NCBI GenBank assembly: GCA_964574815.1
Contig: CAZNPL010000055.1
Span: forward strand, 1-25,984
From: CAZNPL01 sp964574815
GTDB taxonomy: Bacteria; Planctomycetota; Phycisphaerae; UBA1845
Length of the DNA stretch: 25,984 nucleotides
Direction: 5' to 3'
The notes beneath the pieces are model-generated. The model worked only from the letters and a program-made list of their open reading frames with translations, was not told the DNA's origin and did no database searches. This document shows, in pieces, positions 1 to 6,193 of the stretch. Position 1 is the first letter of the stretch, and each line of letters opens with the position of its first letter. The position numbers and the translations under genes are program-made.

Positions 1-75
1 CGAACCGGGCCGCCAGGGCGCGAAAACCCAGCTGCGCTCGCTTAATTTGGGGCTAACAGGCTGACCATCAGCGCG

Positions 76-261
76 ATGAGCATGACGCGCCTGGTCAAAG
101 CGGGTGTTGTGCCGGCGGAACAACCGCGCCCCGGGCTGCCAACCGTGGTGAAGCTCGAGGATCTGGAGCGTAACGGGGTGAAGAAGGCGGTGGCCCGCAT
201 GAAAGCGTCCGGCAACCGACCGCTAACCGACGACTTGAAACAGCTAAACCTCTTTGTATAA
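76..261 (+). CDS. Possible recombinase C-terminal HTH fragment (61 aa)
   Basis: This is a short open frame of 61 residues, bounded upstream by an in-frame TAA at 43-45. The pattern 'LVKAGVVPAEQP' followed by 'LEDLERNGVKKAVARM' and a closing 'QLNL' recalls the C-terminal helix-turn-helix tail of some serine recombinases, where a small HTH ends in a short basic stretch. That resemblance is from memory and is weak. No catalytic domain is present upstream in any frame of this window, so if the resemblance is real this is a decayed fragment. There is no clear Shine-Dalgarno sequence before the ATG at 76. It directly precedes an IS66 remnant, which supports a region of degraded mobile DNA. It could equally be a chance ORF. 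Confidence 0.3.
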   Translation: MSMTRLVKAGVVPAEQPRPGLPTVVKLEDLERNGVKKAVARMKASGNRPLTDDLKQLNLFV

Positions 262-276
262 AGGACTTACTAAGGA

Positions 277-540
277 GTGTATCATGTCGTACCTCTCAAG
301 CTGGCGATCCTTCATCGAAAGAACGCCCTGTTCTACAAGTCCCAGAACGGAGCCCACGTCGGCGACATCTTCATGAGCTTGATCCATACCTGCCGGCTCT
401 GCGGCGTCGATCCCTTCGACTACCTCACGCAACTCCGCGGCCACGCCGCTGCTCTACCCCTGAACCCCGAGAACTGGATACCCTGGAACTACCGCGTCAC
501 ACTCCAACGCCACCATCCGCACGCCAGCCTTGCTCCCTGA
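277..540 (+). pseudogene. IS66-family transposase, C-terminal remnant
   Basis: The 87 residues from the GTG at 277 match the end of IS66 TnpC transposases: 'HRKNALFYKSQNGAHVGD' followed by 'FMSLIHTC', 'PFDYLTQL' and the near-terminal 'WIPWNYR'. In the family this segment follows the DDE catalytic domain. Here an in-frame TAA at 271-273 and unrelated sequence upstream mean the catalytic part is missing, so it cannot act as a transposase. The fragment ends at 540, inside the 3' end of the opposite-strand secreted-protein gene (489-1226). This suggests the element inserted there and was later mostly deleted. The family assignment is firm from the motifs. Exact element ends and target-site duplications could not be recognised. 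Confidence 0.8.
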
Positions 541-1226
541 CCGGCCGCCACCGGAGAAAAAACCCGCACGCAGCCTTGCCGGAAGGACACGGTAACCACG
601 ATGCGCTTTTCCGCCGGTACGTTGCGAAACGCCAGCCGAGCCCACCGGTGGGCATCTATGATGTTCATAATCAGCCTGCCGAGGACCGGCCGAGCTTCCT
701 CTGGAACCACTTGAACTCGCTCCTCAAGATCCTCGGCCAGTTTCGGGTACGGCAGTTCCATGGCAAACGTGAAGGGGCGGGTCGTACGGCCCGCCGTACG
801 GTGAAGCGCGAGGATCGCCTCGGCAAGCGGAGTCTCCTGGGCAGTCAGGTTGGCGGTGTAGCCACGCAATCCCCCGAACTTGGCGTTGATCCCGAGCCGG
901 TGCACAGCGTGGTATAGCCGCGTCGTCCCGCGCTCCAACCGGTCGTTGATCGTGGCTGGGTCCAGATTATCCCTGGCCGCCTCGGCGAGTAAGCGGGCAT
1001 AGTTGATCGTATCGAGGGGCTCGCTGAACAAGGAGTCGAACGCCCTGAGCTTGTATGGAACGTTCGCCGGGAAGCGGGGCCACCATCCCTTGGGCGTCCA
1101 ACCCAGATCCGCCCGCCGCAAGCCTGCAAGTGCGAGTGCTTCACCCAGAGAGTCTCCACTCTGGCCGAACACCCGCGGGCAGGTGCAGGCCAATGTCAAC
1201 ACAACTGCCATCGCTTTGGCGCTCAT
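489..1226 (-). CDS. Secreted hypothetical protein, probably truncated at its C-terminus
   Basis: The start is placed at the ATG at 1226 because the product then begins with a typical signal peptide ('MSAKAMAVVLTLACTCPRVFG', cleavage after about residue 21-22) and a GGAG lies just upstream. The frame is open for 67 codons further upstream, but that part is Arg/Pro-rich and looks non-coding. The mature part has no family I recognise; it contains helical segments such as 'DTINYARLLAEAARDNLDP' (about residues 72-90). From about residue 215 the sequence changes to a Trp/Arg-rich tail and overlaps the IS66 remnant on the other strand, so the natural C-terminus has probably been replaced by insertion-element sequence. 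It is likely an exported protein and is probably inactive. Confidence 0.5.
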   Translation of the reverse strand: MSAKAMAVVLTLACTCPRVFGQSGDSLGEALALAGLRRADLGWTPKGWWPRFPANVPYKLRAFDSLFSEPLDTINYARLLAEAARDNLDPATINDRLERGTTRLYHAVHRLGINAKFGGLRGYTANLTAQETPLAEAILALHRTAGRTTRPFTFAMELPYPKLAEDLEERVQVVPEEARPVLGRLIMNIIDAHRWARLAFRNVPAEKRIVVTVSFRQGCVRVFSPVAAGQGARLACGWWRWSVTR

Positions 1227-1584
1227 GGCTCCAATACTCCCGACAACGCCCCTGACTCCGCTCTCCTCGGCGGCCGTGCCCAGTGTCGCTTCAGCTTCCG
1301 GACGATGCAACCGCCCTTGGCCTCGCCGCGGCGCTGCATCCGGAGATGAGCGGACCGGCATCATCCACCTTGGACTCTCCGGTTCCGTCCGATTCTTCGC
1401 GCGGTGCGATCGTCGCGGGCAGAGCATCTGGCTAGACGGGGGAACGCGTTAGCCTGCGCGCCGACAGTAAGCCCAGAATCATCCTCCCGTCACCGCCACG
1501 ACGCTGCTCACGACTCGGTCGGGTTTACCATTAAGAGGGCAACGGATTCCCGGCGGATTTGGCCCACAACGTGGAGAACGAACG
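1227..1584. other. Intergenic region, 358 bp
   Basis: This is the divergent spacer between the secreted hypothetical protein (minus strand) and the PEP swivel-domain protein (plus strand). Open frames run through it on both strands, but their translations are rich in Arg, Ser and Pro and have no recognisable motif. No promoter close to consensus, no hairpin with a T-run and no repeat was seen. Confidence 0.5.
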
Positions 1585-2109
1585 ATGGAGCAGGAACCAG
1601 CGACGTTCAAAGGTGACGTCCTCGTCAGGGGGCGGGGAGCGATTGCGCGTGGCATGACCGACCCGGCGCCGAACGAAACCGGCTACATCCTGATGGTCAA
1701 CAACTTGGCTACAGACGATTTCGAGCGGATCAAAAGAGCCGTGGGCGTCATTGTGGAAAACGGCTGCAGCTGCGACCACGCCGCCCTGATCTGCCGCATC
1801 CGTGGAGTACCCGTGGTCCGTCTCCCGGTTGCGTTCAGCCGGTTGCATGACGGACGTGTGAACCGGGCGGCTGCAATTGGAGTTGACCGCGACGAATGCC
1901 TGAGATCCCTGCCGGAATCAAGCGACCTAAGTTCCGATTACTCGCGGACCTCTGCGGCTCGGCCTGCGTCGCTAGACGCCGCTCGGGAGAGGGCAACGGT
2001 CCGCTCGAGCAGCTGTTGGAACTGGCCCAGTCGAAGAAGGGTGACGAGCACTCCTCGTCCCAAACTGATTCCGCAGAGTCCCGGCCCGACGGCGCGGCCG
2101 GGGACATGA
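1585..2109 (+). CDS. Orphan PEP-utilising-enzyme swivel (mobile) domain protein, 3' end doubtful
   Basis: The first ~95 residues resemble the phosphohistidine swivel domain of PEP-utilising enzymes (PpsA, PpdK, EI): 'GYILMVNN' (about 33-40), 'AVGVIVENG' (52-60), 'CDHAALICRIRGVPVV' (63-78). His65 is placed like the phosphorylated histidine of the family pattern G-x-x-S-H-x-A. A GGAG sits about 9 nt before the ATG. No ATP-grasp or PEP-binding domain accompanies it, so it is a stand-alone domain of unknown partner. Beyond about residue 105 the sequence is Ser/Arg/Pro-rich and overlaps the next gene for 214 bp out of frame, so the true stop has probably been lost by mutation or frameshift near 1860-1900. 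The domain assignment is moderate and the end coordinate is weak. Confidence 0.5.
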   Translation: MEQEPATFKGDVLVRGRGAIARGMTDPAPNETGYILMVNNLATDDFERIKRAVGVIVENGCSCDHAALICRIRGVPVVRLPVAFSRLHDGRVNRAAAIGVDRDECLRSLPESSDLSSDYSRTSAARPASLDAARERATVRSSSCWNWPSRRRVTSTPRPKLIPQSPGPTARPGT

Positions 2110-2567
2110 TCACCTGCAGAACCGAACTGGCGGCGATGCGTGCGGAACTCGAGCGCGTCAAGACCGCCGAGCGCGTCCTGGAGCAGGTGCAGTCGCTCTG
2201 CCGGGAGCTCGAAGAGCGTTTCTACGATCGCGAGGTTCTCGGCCCGATCGGGCACGGGCTGGTGGGCATCGCCGACCGCTGCCGCCAGCAGGTGTGGCGC
2301 ATCGAGTCGACGCTTCGTCGCGCCGCGCACAGTGACGGCCGGTACGCCGCAGAGGCCCTCATTCAGCTTCGCGAGGCCCGAACCGCCGATCGCGTCGAGG
2401 TCGAGAGCCTGCTCGCCCACCTGGGCGTCGAACCGTTCGAGAACCCCCGGCGCACCTTCGACCCGGCGTCTCAGAAGTGCGTCACACGCCGGGAAGGCGT
2501 ACGAGTACATCATGATCCACGCCGATCGGGCCGTTGCCGCTTCCGTGAACGACGACGATTAGCCTGA
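1896..2567 (+). CDS. GrpE-like nucleotide exchange factor, atypical, possibly frameshifted at the 3' end
   Basis: The product has a basic N-terminal leader, a long helical segment ('ELAAMRAELERVKTAERVLEQVQ', about 76-98) and a GrpE-like C-terminal part: 'VEVESLLAHLGVEPFENPRRTFDP' (about 172-195), comparable to the 'LGVEPF...FDP..H' signature before the GrpE beta domain. GrpE stimulates ADP release from DnaK. The last ~25 residues are Arg-rich and implausible, whereas the +1 frame over the same bases reads 'AYEYIMIHADRAVAASV' and stops at 2562, so a small frameshift near 2480-2490 is likely. No dnaK or dnaJ lies nearby, so it may serve a specialised Hsp70 elsewhere. The start is uncertain; ATG 2106 is an alternative. 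Confidence 0.5.
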   Translation: MPEIPAGIKRPKFRLLADLCGSACVARRRSGEGNGPLEQLLELAQSKKGDEHSSSQTDSAESRPDGAAGDMITCRTELAAMRAELERVKTAERVLEQVQSLCRELEERFYDREVLGPIGHGLVGIADRCRQQVWRIESTLRRAAHSDGRYAAEALIQLREARTADRVEVESLLAHLGVEPFENPRRTFDPASQKCVTRREGVRVHHDPRRSGRCRFRERRRLA

Positions 2568-2594
2568 CCGAGTTGCCTAAATGTCGAACACTCC

Positions 2595-2628
2595 GGCCCG
2601 CCCGTTTTCAAACGGACGGGCCTTTTTT
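2595..2628 (+). terminator. Strong intrinsic terminator after the GrpE-like gene
   Basis: A GGCCCG-C-CCGTT stem (2595-2606) pairs with AACGG-A-CGGGCC (2611-2622) around a TTCA loop, with one C/A mismatch. It is followed at once by six T residues (2623-2628). It lies about 30 bp after the stop of the GrpE-like frame and fits a rho-independent terminator on the plus strand. Confidence 0.85.
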
Positions 2629-2815
2629 CTTGGGGCGGACGGGCTCGACGCGTATGCCGTGATCGAGGCCGGGACTTGGGCACCGGCAAATGCGCCGTCA
2701 TCGCCAGGTGTTCGACTCATCTGCCACCCGTCGCCGACCCTCTCTGGAAATGTGGCATAGAAACTATATCGGTAGCTGGTCAACGCACAACCTGAAGTTG
2801 AATGGAGGAAAGCTT

Positions 2816-3145
2816 GTGAAACTCGCCACACTTACGCTGGAGGAGTACATCGAACGGTCAATCGAAGTCCGCCGTTTGTTAAGTGACGAGGCCGAGAGCG
2901 CGCGTCTGCTGCACGAAGCGTGCAAGGATACCCCGATCGTGAAGGAGATCCTCGGCATCGTGACCTCGTTTCCGCCGCCGCAAACGGAAGAGGGTGAAGC
3001 GTTCAAGACGGCCCGCGAGCGGGCCATCCGCGACCTCGTGTGTTTCCTGGCCTTGCGTTCCGTTGATCCTGAGCAGGACAACCATGGATCCGGCGTGCCC
3101 GGGTATCCGGCCGCCGTTTGGAATCAGCGGGCCGCTAACAACTAA
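2816..3145 (+). CDS. Hypothetical protein, 109 aa, upstream of an AAA+ ATPase
   Basis: The start is set at the GTG at 2816 because a perfect GGAGG (2804-2808) lies 7 nt upstream; the longer frame from 2690 has no such signal. The product begins 'VKLATLTLEEYIERSIEVRRLL', is predominantly helical and acidic in the first half ('LTLEEYIERS', 'LSDEAESARLLHEACKD'), and ends in a Pro/Gly-rich tail. There is no signal peptide and no family I recognise. The AAA+ ATPase starts 103 bp downstream on the same strand, so the two may form a transcription unit after the terminator at 2595-2628. A role as a partner or adaptor of the ATPase is only inferred from position. Confidence 0.6.
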   Translation: MKLATLTLEEYIERSIEVRRLLSDEAESARLLHEACKDTPIVKEILGIVTSFPPPQTEEGEAFKTARERAIRDLVCFLALRSVDPEQDNHGSGVPGYPAAVWNQRAANN

Positions 3146-3248
3146 CACAAGCAAGGGGCTAATCAGACGGCCGCAGTTCAAAGGTAACTGCGGGCGTCTG
3201 CCGTGCGAATCCAATCGAAGGCTGAACGCCCGCGCCAGGAGCCAAAGA

Positions 3249-4082
3249 ATGCGAAAGATCCAGTCGTACGACCGCTTCCACCGCCACATCCGGGCATGGC
3301 TTGACGGCGAACTCGATTGCCTGCTTGTCCTCGGGCGGCCGGGCACCGGTAAGTCCCACGCGTACAAAGAGGTTCTGGGAAACCGCCCGTACCACCTGTT
3401 CAGCGCCCGCCAGTCGCCGCTCCAGGTGTACTGCAGACTTCACGACAAGCCCGACCAGCGCGTCGTGCTCGATGACATCTCGTCCTTGCTGGTGGACGCC
3501 AACTTCATCGACATGTTGAAAAACCTGTGTGAGACCGACCGCAAGGTCATTCGCTGGGGCACGACGACCGCGAAACTCAATGGCCGCAGGCGAAGCTTCG
3601 TCTGCACGTCGCCCGTGCTGATCGTGTTGAACAAGATGCCGGAGAAGAACCCGCATGTTCGAGCGGTCCTGGATCGGTGCGACGCGATCGAGTTCGCGCC
3701 GACCAAGGCAGAGGTCATCGCACGGATGCGTCAGGTCTTCCCGGACGACGGCGCTTTGATCGATCTGATCGCCGAGCTTCCGGTCTTGCCGTCGCTACGC
3801 ACGTTGATCAAGGCCCGCACGTGGGCTCGTTCCAAGCATCTCGATCTTCTGGAGGAGCTGTTCGACGAGTGCGGCGTACCCAGGCCCGTCAGCACTCTGG
3901 TCGACATCATGCAGAACTGCCCGGAGGCGCAATGGTGCCAGAAGTACGTGGAAAACACCGGCCTGACCGATCGGACCTACCGGCGGCACAAGGCCATTGT
4001 CGCGGAACTGCTCGCCTGCCGCAAATCCGGGGACGGATGTCCGAATGTCCGCGGACATCTGGACACGCGAACAGAGTCGTGA
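3249..4082 (+). CDS. AAA+ ATPase with C-terminal helix-turn-helix-like segment
   Basis: The start at ATG 3249 is chosen for its AGGAG (3237-3241) at 7 nt spacing and because coding motifs begin right after; the frame is open upstream to 2994 but that part looks non-coding. The 277-residue product has a Walker A 'GRPGTGKSH' (about 29-37), Walker B 'RVVLDDI' (71-77), a sensor-1-like Asn in 'SPVLIVLN' (N128) and candidate arginine fingers near R138-R143. The C-terminal 'NTGLTDRTYRRHKAIVAEL' resembles an HTH recognition segment. ATPases of this size beside integrases often act in replication or regulation of mobile elements, but no specific family is assigned. It lies between the 109-aa protein and the excisionase-like gene, all on the plus strand. 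Confidence 0.75.
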   Translation: MRKIQSYDRFHRHIRAWLDGELDCLLVLGRPGTGKSHAYKEVLGNRPYHLFSARQSPLQVYCRLHDKPDQRVVLDDISSLLVDANFIDMLKNLCETDRKVIRWGTTTAKLNGRRRSFVCTSPVLIVLNKMPEKNPHVRAVLDRCDAIEFAPTKAEVIARMRQVFPDDGALIDLIAELPVLPSLRTLIKARTWARSKHLDLLEELFDECGVPRPVSTLVDIMQNCPEAQWCQKYVENTGLTDRTYRRHKAIVAELLACRKSGDGCPNVRGHLDTRTES

Positions 4083-4274
4083 ATGGTCGCGTAACCCACC
4101 CAACCGTTGAGCAATCACCAAGCCGTCAACCTCGTGACGCTCGCCGGGCGCGGCTGTGGGCAATAATAGGGTGTGGGATGAGTTGGACGACGCGGTTCAG
4201 TAGGAGAGTGCGGCAGGTGGTTCAAGGCGACAAGATCGACGACGAGGGGGTCGTGTGGTTGGGGAAGGTCTGAA

Positions 4275-4595
4275 ATGCACGGTGAGCGGGGAACCAACGG
4301 GACCCGATCGCGCCATATCGATGAATCAGGCGCCATGAAGAGAGACGAACTCCTCACTCCGGACGAGGCGGCACTCCGCCTCAAAGTCACAGCCGAGCAG
4401 GTGCGCAGCCTGATTCGCAAGGGCGAGCTTGCCGCCATCAACATCGGGGCGAGGAAAAAGCGTCCCTTGTACCGTATCCGCACGGATGCTCTGGAGGAAT
4501 TCCTCCACGACCGCACCCACGTCCCTGAGAGGACCTCTCGGCCGCGATTCAAACGGCTTCCGCCCGTGGCGGACTACTTTCCAGATCTTCACTGA
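4275..4595 (+). CDS. Excisionase-like HTH protein (MerR/HTH_17 type)
   Basis: From residue 21 the protein reads 'MKRDELLTPDEAALRLKV' and continues through 'VRSLIRKGELAAINIG' and 'YRIRTDALEEFLHDR'. This is the winged-helix layout of phage and plasmid excisionases: helix-turn-helix, wing, then the 'r...ALeeFl' closing helix. Two starts are possible: ATG 4275, with GGAAGG about 6 nt upstream, or ATG 4335, which begins just before the domain and gives 86 aa. The gene is convergent with the recombinase and overlaps its 3' end by 47 bp (4549-4595), the usual intimacy of an int-xis pair. It probably directs excision or represses the recombinase; the C-terminal 'PVADYFPDLH' is unassigned. Confidence 0.75.
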   Translation: MHGERGTNGTRSRHIDESGAMKRDELLTPDEAALRLKVTAEQVRSLIRKGELAAINIGARKKRPLYRIRTDALEEFLHDRTHVPERTSRPRFKRLPPVADYFPDLH

Positions 4596-5610
4596 TTCCC
4601 GGAAGCAGCTTCTCCCTCGCTCGCATCACCGCCTCGTCCACTTCCTTGTCCGGCGTGTGCGTGTACGTCACCTGCTGCTGGAGTTGCGAGTGCCGCATGA
4701 ACTTACGATGCACATGCGGGTTCGCCACCAGCGACATGGCCGTCGAGGCGCAGTGCCGCAATCGGTAGAACCCGTAGCAGGAAACGCCCGCAGCCTTGCA
4801 TAGCTTGCGAAACTGCTCGGCGATCGCGTCCTTGTTCCAAGGACGCCAGAAGTAAGTGACGAAGACATGGTTGCCGTCGGTGCGCTCTCGGCCGCGGCGT
4901 TCAAGCCGCGCAATGAGGTCGTGGCGGCTATCAGCGATTTCTTGAAGCGCCTGCCGAGTCTCTTCCCACAAGCAATACGTCTGGCACACGCCCGTCTTGC
5001 TCCTCGGCAACGTAATGCGCTCGTCGCGGATATGCGACCAAGTCAGGTCCTGGAGGTCCTTCGGTCCGAAGCCGCAGTTGAGAGCGAGCAGTATCATCGC
5101 TTTCATTTGCGGATCGGCGTGTTTCAAGAGCGTTCGCACGTCTTCAAGCGAATACAGGGGCTTCTCGGCCGAACCGCTTCGCGGTGCACGCTCGTTCTTT
5201 ACCCGTCGCAGCCGCGGCACGGTCTCAAGGATGCCGGCCTCTTCGGCGAAACGATACATGGCCCGCACCGCCGTAAGGTAGTGATTGATCGATTCGGCGG
5301 CGTACCCGCGGCGGCGAAGGGACAGCTTCCACGCCGCAAACGCCTCGACCGTTAGCTCGCACGCAAGTAATCTCGGATGGTCAGCGAGGAATCGGCCAAG
5401 CCAATCCGTGTAACACTTGAGCGTGGCCTCAGGGTTGCGCCAGTTTGCCCGCTGGGCGGCAATGAACCGGTTGGCCAAGTCCTTGGCCAATATGGGCGTA
5501 CTCGGGCGGACCGGCTCAGAGGCCTCAAGGCCGAGCGCAAGACGGTGGTACTTCGCGGTTGCCTCCGCCCGGTCCGCACCGAGATAGATTCGTTTCCCGG
5601 CGCGCGTCAC
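4549..5610 (-). CDS. Tyrosine recombinase/integrase lacking canonical Arg I (N-terminus interrupted by amber)
   Basis: This is a site-specific recombinase of 353 aa when read from the GTG at 5610. A SAM-like core-binding domain (about 40-125) precedes the catalytic domain. Visible catalytic positions are K205 in 'RSKTG', R285 in 'GFYRLRH', H307 in 'MRHS' and the nucleophile Y316 in 'YTH'. The Arg I position is replaced: 'ALNCGFGPKDL' stands where 'TGxRxxE' is expected, and Tyr replaces the first His of HxxRH. The 'NCGFG...GFYxLRH' pattern is, from memory, typical of a planctomycete integrase group. GTG 5610 has no ribosome-binding site; homology continues upstream through a TAG at 5629-5631 (see the next entry). 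The gene faces xis and starts about 110 bp from tRNA-Ala, as in tRNA-targeted islands. Confidence 0.8.
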   Translation of the reverse strand: MTRAGKRIYLGADRAEATAKYHRLALGLEASEPVRPSTPILAKDLANRFIAAQRANWRNPEATLKCYTDWLGRFLADHPRLLACELTVEAFAAWKLSLRRRGYAAESINHYLTAVRAMYRFAEEAGILETVPRLRRVKNERAPRSGSAEKPLYSLEDVRTLLKHADPQMKAMILLALNCGFGPKDLQDLTWSHIRDERITLPRSKTGVCQTYCLWEETRQALQEIADSRHDLIARLERRGRERTDGNHVFVTYFWRPWNKDAIAEQFRKLCKAAGVSCYGFYRLRHCASTAMSLVANPHVHRKFMRHSQLQQQVTYTHTPDKEVDEAVMRAREKLLPGISEDLESSPPRAEAV

Positions 5611-5673
5611 GTAGAACTGCCCGGTGGGCTAGTGGAACGACAAAGGGTCTGATGCAGGCCGACTTCGTGGCAC
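5611..5673 (-). pseudogene. Probable native 5' end of the integrase, interrupted by an in-frame TAG
   Basis: Reading upstream of 5610 in the same frame gives 'PTGQFYV', then TAG (5631-5629), then 'PRSRPASDPLSFH' back to a GTG at 5673. A GGAGAG lies about 8 nt before that GTG. Related integrases begin with a short basic segment followed by 'h-K-P-S/T-G-Q' and 'YLG', so the TAG sits where Lys (AAG) is expected. This suggests a single A-to-T nonsense change at codon 15, a sequencing error, or stop-codon readthrough. Confidence 0.6.
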
Positions 5674-5685
5674 GGCACACTCTCC

Positions 5686-5707
5686 ATAAGTGTAGGGATA
5701 AGTGTAG
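5686..5707. promoter_or_regulatory. Two direct 10-bp repeats upstream of the integrase
   Basis: ATAAGTGTAG occurs at 5686-5695 and again at 5698-5707, giving a 12-bp period (just over one helical turn). The pair lies immediately upstream of the probable native integrase start at 5673. Direct repeats in this position are typical of arm-type binding sites for Int/Xis or of a repressor. Function is inferred from position only. Confidence 0.45.
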
Positions 5708-5779
5708 TGCCACGAACGCTGACGCTGATGACGGCGAGATGATGTTTGCTAACCTCTTGGATCACACGGGGTCAGAAAC

Positions 5780-5852
5780 TGGAGCCGATGAGACTCGAAC
5801 TCACGACCTCCTGCATGCCATGCAGGCGCTCTCCCAACTGAGCTACGGCCCC
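5780..5852 (-). tRNA. tRNA-Ala (anticodon GGC)
   Basis: The minus strand folds into a complete cloverleaf. The acceptor GGGGCCG pairs with CGGCTCC, including the G3-U70 wobble that identifies tRNA-Ala. The D arm is GCTC/GAGC, and the anticodon arm CCTGC-ATGGCAT-GCAGG has GGC at positions 34-36. The T arm carries the GTTCGAGTC loop. Discriminator A is at 5780; CCA is not encoded. The 3' end faces the integrase gene, the usual attachment side for tRNA-targeting elements. Confidence 0.95.
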
Positions 5853-6193
5853 GGGGTACAAGATGTCGTCCAACGAATTCAACTCCGGTCTCGGTCTGAT
5901 TCCGGAGAACCCGACATTTTACACGGCGCCCCTCGCCCATGCAACCACGTCGGATTGTCCGCCGGACCGTAGGCACACGCCTCGTCAAAATGCCGATGCC
6001 CTCGCGGAACCAATGAGTGCCGAACGACACGTTGTCAGCCCCCAGCCAAAAACCTAGACTTCCCCGGATGGCCGGCTCGACACCGCAGTGACGTGAGGCG
6101 TCGATTCCGCTTCGACGACCGAGGAAACCGCAGAGCCTGCCGAGTGGGCCACGCAATTACGTGATCTTCGACTCGCAGCCGAGGCGCCCGGCG
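5853..6193. other. Intergenic region between tRNA-Ala and the UvrC-like gene
   Basis: About 340 bp lie between the divergent tRNA gene (minus) and the uvrC-like gene (plus). It should hold the promoters of both, but I see no -35/-10 pair close to consensus. Open frames across it are short and have no recognisable motif. A TAAAAT hexamer on the minus strand near 5918 is the only AT-rich promoter-like element, and it is isolated. Confidence 0.4.

Noticed and set aside
1..5600. Second attachment site matching the tRNA-Ala 3' end
   Set aside because: No copy of the T-arm/acceptor sequence was found by eye to the left of the tRNA within the window.
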